Assembly (NCBI GenBank): GCA_035542155.1 | Contig: DATKLX010000151.1 | Location: 1-13,267 of the forward strand | Origin: DATKLX01 sp035542155 | GTDB lineage: Bacteria; Chloroflexota; Anaerolineae; Anaerolineales; Anaerolineaceae | DNA length: 13,267 nucleotides | Direction of reading: 5' to 3' | Shown: positions 13,226-13,267 of the stretch, one piece after another | Numbering within the stretch: the stretch's first letter is position 1 | How the letters are laid out: each line of letters starts with the position of its first letter | Made by a program: the position numbers and the translations under genes | The notes under the pieces: generated by a model | Told to the model about the DNA's origin: nothing | The model's database searches: none | What the model saw: only the letters and a program-made list of their open reading frames with translations

Positions 13226-13267
13226 ATGAACAAGTTTATCAATAATCAAGAATTTATGGCAGAGTTA
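13226..13267 (+). CDS. 5' end of an ORF cut by the window edge, possibly a transposase
   Basis: An open frame starts at ATG 13226 and continues through 14 codons (MNKFINNQEFMAEL) to the end of the window without a stop. GAGG lies four bases before the ATG but inside a stem. The codons are AT-rich (AAC, TTT, ATC, AAT, TTA), unlike the GC-rich neighbours, suggesting foreign origin. An insertion-sequence transposase is the best guess from the upstream repeats and RBS-masking hairpin, features often found at IS ends. However, 14 residues cannot identify a family. Confidence 0.4.
   Translation, partial: MNKFINNQEFMAEL

Overview
The window most likely comes from a chromosome of the Chloroflexota, class Anaerolineae or a close relative. 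This is inferred from family knowledge: the large secreted protein has a Thr/Pro 'TPTRTPT' stalk ending in a C-terminal membrane helix, a style typical of that group; the coding DNA is moderately GC-rich; and several short integral membrane proteins sit beside core genes. No rRNA, tRNA, CRISPR array or prophage was seen.

Left part (1-3540), all minus strand. A likely transcription unit runs proline dehydrogenase -> pteridine-reductase-type short-chain dehydrogenase -> UbiA-family prenyltransferase, with gaps of 13 and 12 bp. A BCP-type peroxiredoxin follows about 107 bp further on, and a perfect 17-bp hairpin closes the region near the left edge. Proline dehydrogenase passes electrons to quinones and UbiA enzymes prenylate quinone or lipid precursors, so a respiratory or redox theme is possible but not proven.

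Middle part (3505-6922), plus strand. A short intergenic region holds extended -10 elements facing both ways. It is followed by an 810-residue exported protein (signal segment, beta-helix-like region, second extracellular region, Thr/Pro stalk, C-terminal anchor) and, behind its own strong promoter, a metallo-beta-lactamase-fold hydrolase.

Phospholipid/membrane part (6933-10025). Three minus-strand genes (multi-spanning membrane protein, JAMM/M67 metallopeptidase, divergent PlsY) form an operon. They diverge from a plus-strand multi-spanning membrane protein. Both start codons at this divergence lie only 10-11 bp from a -10 hexamer and lack Shine-Dalgarno sequences, suggesting leaderless or nearly leaderless mRNAs.

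Right part (10115-13267). gyrB (DNA gyrase subunit B) ends at a strong bidirectional terminator shared with a convergent heme-type bacterioferritin. The bacterioferritin promoter region contains a perfect 10-bp inverted repeat, one arm over the likely -35 and the other in the leader. The remaining DNA is an accessory stretch: a coding-like fragment or small gene without an ATG/GTG/TTG start, a hairpin, then an AT-rich ORF running off the window. The RBS of that ORF lies inside a long stem whose loop can also pair with the start of the coding region. It is probably the beginning of an insertion-sequence transposase, but the visible part is too short to assign.

I did not find a convincing complete new defence or biosynthetic system. 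The items most worth a second look are the RBS-sequestering structure at the right edge, the paired repeat at bacterioferritin, the divergent PlsY, and the non-canonical small ORF.
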